DNA from: Hirundichthys speculiger
Lineage: Eukaryota > Chordata > Actinopteri > Beloniformes > Exocoetidae
Direction: 5' to 3'
Length of the DNA stretch: 64,000 nucleotides
NCBI GenBank assembly: GCA_018398805.1
Contig: JAGFBZ010001926.1
Coordinates: forward strand, 1,302,001 to 1,366,000
A program made the translations under genes and the position numbers. This document shows positions 61,282-64,000 of the stretch, piece after piece (positions within the stretch are counted from its first letter, which is position 1; every line of letters starts with the position of its first letter). The notes under the pieces are model-generated. The model saw only the letters and a list, made by a program, of their open reading frames with translations. It made no database searches and had not been told where the DNA came from.

Positions 61282-62428
61282 TCAAAAGTGGAAAAAGTCA
61301 ACAGAAATCAAGAGGCTCTTGATTTCTTTTTTTGGGGGGGGGAATGATGTTTTCATGTTGAACCAGATGAGCAGCTGAGCATCTCCTTCTTCGCTGGTCT
61401 CCAGGAAATCAAATGAAGCTGTGCTTCTGGCTTTCTTTATCACCAAATCTTTAATCTTGAGCTCTGTATCTTTACACTCAAAGCTGGAACAACACAGACA
61501 AGAGCAGATTTTTTTTTTTTCCTTTTGGTTTGGGTAGTTTTTCTTTCTTTTTTGTTTACTTCCTTGACAGGATTGAGGAAAGTACAGCATTACAATACCT
61601 ATCTGAGTCAGAGTCACAGGACAGGCCAAGGTCCTTCTGTAGGTCCTCTTCTGAGTGGAATCTCCTCAGACCGCTGCGCTGGACAGCCTGGGCAACAGAG
61701 TAGTTGGTCCTTCCAGGCAGCACAGGCCTCTATCTTAGACACGCTGAGCTCTGACTGCAGGAAAAGGTGCAGGCAGCTGTCAGACAGCAGCAGAGGACTC
61801 CGAAGGATTCTGAGAAATTGGGACACAGTGGTTACGTGGTCCGGACTTGTTGGGAACTAGTGCATAGCAGTAGTGTTATGTTTGTGTAGTGTAATGTCAA
61901 AGTTCATAAACACATTGATCTCTGCGGTCTTTCTTACTGTTCTAAGAATCTCTGTAGTCCTTTCATTCGGTCAGCAATCTGCTGGGCGTTGTTTAAACTG
62001 AAGAAAGGGTTTTTGGGGGGCAGCTCTGGTAACTTGACCCTGAAAAAAAAAAACAAAAAACCACAAAAAGTGGCAGGGAATATGCGATTACTCTTCACAT
62101 GGAGACTGAAACTTGTGTTGCTCAGGCTTATTTCACTTCAGTCAATGTACTCACATTAGCAGTGAATTTTCCTGCAGCTTCTGCCTGAGCCAAACAAACT
62201 CACTGTACCTCCTTCTCACGCTCGAGATCTTCTTGGTGAAACACACGCTGTCCGCCTGAAACAGGACGCACCAATGTGACACAGACTTTACAAACAAAAT
62301 CTAGCTAACTGCCCTTGTTATATCCTTATACTCACGTGTAAACAGATTTCATAGTCTATGTAGGCATGCCAGAAATCATTCTTTTGTATCCGTGGGTCTC
62401 GCACCCAGACGCTGCTGAGCTGCTGCAT
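61282..62428 (-). CDS. snx10: Sorting nexin-10-like PX-domain protein, frame broken after the PX domain
   Basis: Sorting nexin 10 is a small PX-domain protein that binds phosphoinositides on endosomes and works with V-ATPase trafficking. Five minus-strand coding exons: 62428-62336, 62255-62155, 62039-61938, 61809-61599, 61483-61282. The start [20 protein letters not shown] matches the SNX10 N-terminus. PX residues include [29 protein letters not shown] and [14 protein letters not shown]. Exon 4 is 211 nt where the phases need 210. After IEACA the family-like sequence ([27 protein letters not shown]) moves to another frame at about 61713-61721. As read, translation stops at 61614-61616. Splicing, the PX domain and the final exon otherwise look intact; the corrected length would be 235 residues (human about 201). 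SNX10 rather than SNX11 is favoured by the WVRDPRIQK segment and by skap2 synteny. Confidence 0.92.
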
Positions 62429-64000
62429 GGAGGAGGCAGGAGACACACTGACTCGAATGCTCTCTTGTGAAAAAAAGGGAAGGCTTTTATTGATCAAAAG
62501 AGGAAGTGTGATGAGAAGCACGGCAAAAACAAGGATAGGAAAATCCAACAGCATGTCCTTTCCTCACTCAGTACAGGAAGATGAACTGTTTTTAAGGACA
62601 CTGCATAACTTCCCTAACGCTTACTCAAGCATATTTTCAATGAAACATTCAAATTTAAAAGCAGAACTCCAGACATACCTGATTAACAGTACTGTTACTT
62701 TCTTTTTAAATCCAGAATGTGTAAAGAATGAATCTGAAGAAGCCTCCAGTCAGACAACACTCAGCTGTGTTGTGTTCTTTCCTCTTTTACTGGAAAGTAG
62801 CAAAGGTTTCAAAATAAAGTCACAAGACTGATATGAGCCCTTCCCTGAAACCGTCAAATAAAATCTGCAAAGCACCAAGGTTTAGTTTACAGGCCTGTTT
62901 TCAAAAAAGCCCTCATAAAACTGGATCAGTTGCTTCGGTGAAGCTCATGTTATCAAAATAAATCAAGGAAAAGTGTCATAAAAGTCTTCCTTTATTCACA
63001 GATCCATGGTCAACAGTTACAGTAGTTCAGTAGCAGGTGTGTTTAAGGTTCTGCTGGGTGTCTCATAACAGTCAAGGGAGATATGTAAAGTCAGGACAGT
63101 GCCATTGTATACAAGTAAATAGAGCTGTATAATAGCGGTTAGTGACAATTCCCTGTGTAAATGTGGGCAGTCTTACAACTAAAGTGCTACATTTAACAAT
63201 AATCCTCCTTTCTATAGGTGAACAAAGGTTTATATTGATGGGTATATGTTGACAGGTATAGATTCACTTTATAAACGTGATTCTAAATAATTCTACCAGG
63301 ACTTCCCTTTGGGTAAAAGCACTGAATAACTGGAAGAGTTTTCAAAATTTATGATGAAATAAAAAAAGGATGGAAAAAAAGTGGTGAAAAACAGCTGATC
63401 AAAAGGATCAGAAATTTCTTTTGGGCAACTCTCCTTTTCAATGTAACATCAATCACGAGGGTCAAACACAGATACAGTAAAAACCATGACAATAAACACA
63501 ACACGCCATGAAAGCTCAACCAACACAACAACAATCCTGAGCTCTACGCAAAAGCTACAGATTACAGATAAACAGCAGTTAGCTCACATCGTGCTGCGAC
63601 ACAAGAAATAAAGCACACGCGCTAAACACTCCTTCCAGCGGAAGATCATTGATGCTAAACAGGATTTTGAAAAGTCAGTTACTCACAAAACAGTATCTTA
63701 AAACAAAACACATCCACAGTGATCGAGTCTGCTACATAATGACGGGAAAAAAAGCTGCAATGGTTAGTCTAACCTCAAGTCATCTGCTGCTCTGCACTAA
63801 AGTTAATTGTCGTCTCCATTATTGTGTCCTCAAAGGCAAAGTGGTCTCGTTGAGCACCAGAGGGCTGAGTGCACTTCACATCGAATCTGCGCCGACAGTC
63901 TCGCACCTGTCAGGGTCTGAAACTCTACCATCAGCGAGACCTTGATTTCTTTAACTTTCAGTTGACGGAGGATGCTTGACGGAGGTTAAACTAAGCTTCG
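62429..64000. other. Upstream region of snx10
   Basis: An open frame continues upstream of the chosen snx10 start to 62554 but has no family similarity, so it is probably 5' UTR or intron. No further exon or neighbouring gene is recognised to the window end. Short reading frames at 62427-62831 and 63649-63945 look like chance. Confidence 0.45.

Noticed and set aside
1..64000. CRISPR arrays, bacterial operons, ribosome binding sites or riboswitches
   Set aside because: The DNA is clearly vertebrate nuclear with spliced genes. No array of regularly spaced repeats was seen.

Overview
This window is vertebrate nuclear DNA from a ray-finned fish. It contains a near-complete HoxAb cluster, one of the two HoxA duplicates left by the teleost genome duplication. 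Five Hox genes lie on the + strand in posterior-to-anterior order: hoxa13b, hoxa11b, hoxa10b, hoxa9b, hoxa2b. That set, with no paralogue-group 1, 3, 4, 5 or 7 gene and no evx1, is the gene content known for teleost HoxAb. The flanks are also those of HoxA: the 3' end of hibadh before hoxa13b, skap2 (+) after hoxa2b, and an snx10-type sorting nexin (-) convergent with skap2. Paralogue letters rest on this gene content and synteny; the species cannot be told from the sequence, although intron-rich genes with Tc1, hAT and retroposon debris fit a teleost.

Layout: 1-7204 is probably a long hibadh intron holding a dead Tc1/mariner transposase, a 1,089 bp hAT element with a perfect 8 bp target duplication, and a retroposon tail. 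7205-8991 carries the last four hibadh coding exons. 9.4-12.6 kb is intergenic. hoxa13b is at 12.6-13.6 kb, hoxa11b at 19.6-21.4 kb, hoxa10b at 27.1-28.8 kb, hoxa9b at 30.8-31.8 kb and hoxa2b at 37.5-39.0 kb. skap2 has 12 coding exons over 42.1-51.3 kb, with a second hAT element inside intron 10. About 10 kb with no recognisable gene follows, then snx10 at 61.3-62.4 kb (five coding exons, minus strand), then its upstream region.

The Hox genes encode homeodomain transcription factors that set axial and limb/fin or hindbrain identity, and each has the usual two exons. Three gene-level oddities stand out. hoxa9b exon 1 carries one extra base that would end translation before the homeodomain. snx10 carries one extra base just after its PX domain. 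The hoxa2b intron has a GC instead of a GT donor. Either frameshift could be an assembly error or real decay. Candidate cis-elements include a Meis plus Hox/Pbx pair in the hoxa2b intron, matching the known logic of the Hoxa2 rhombomere-4 enhancer. No new defence, mobile or enzymatic system was found.
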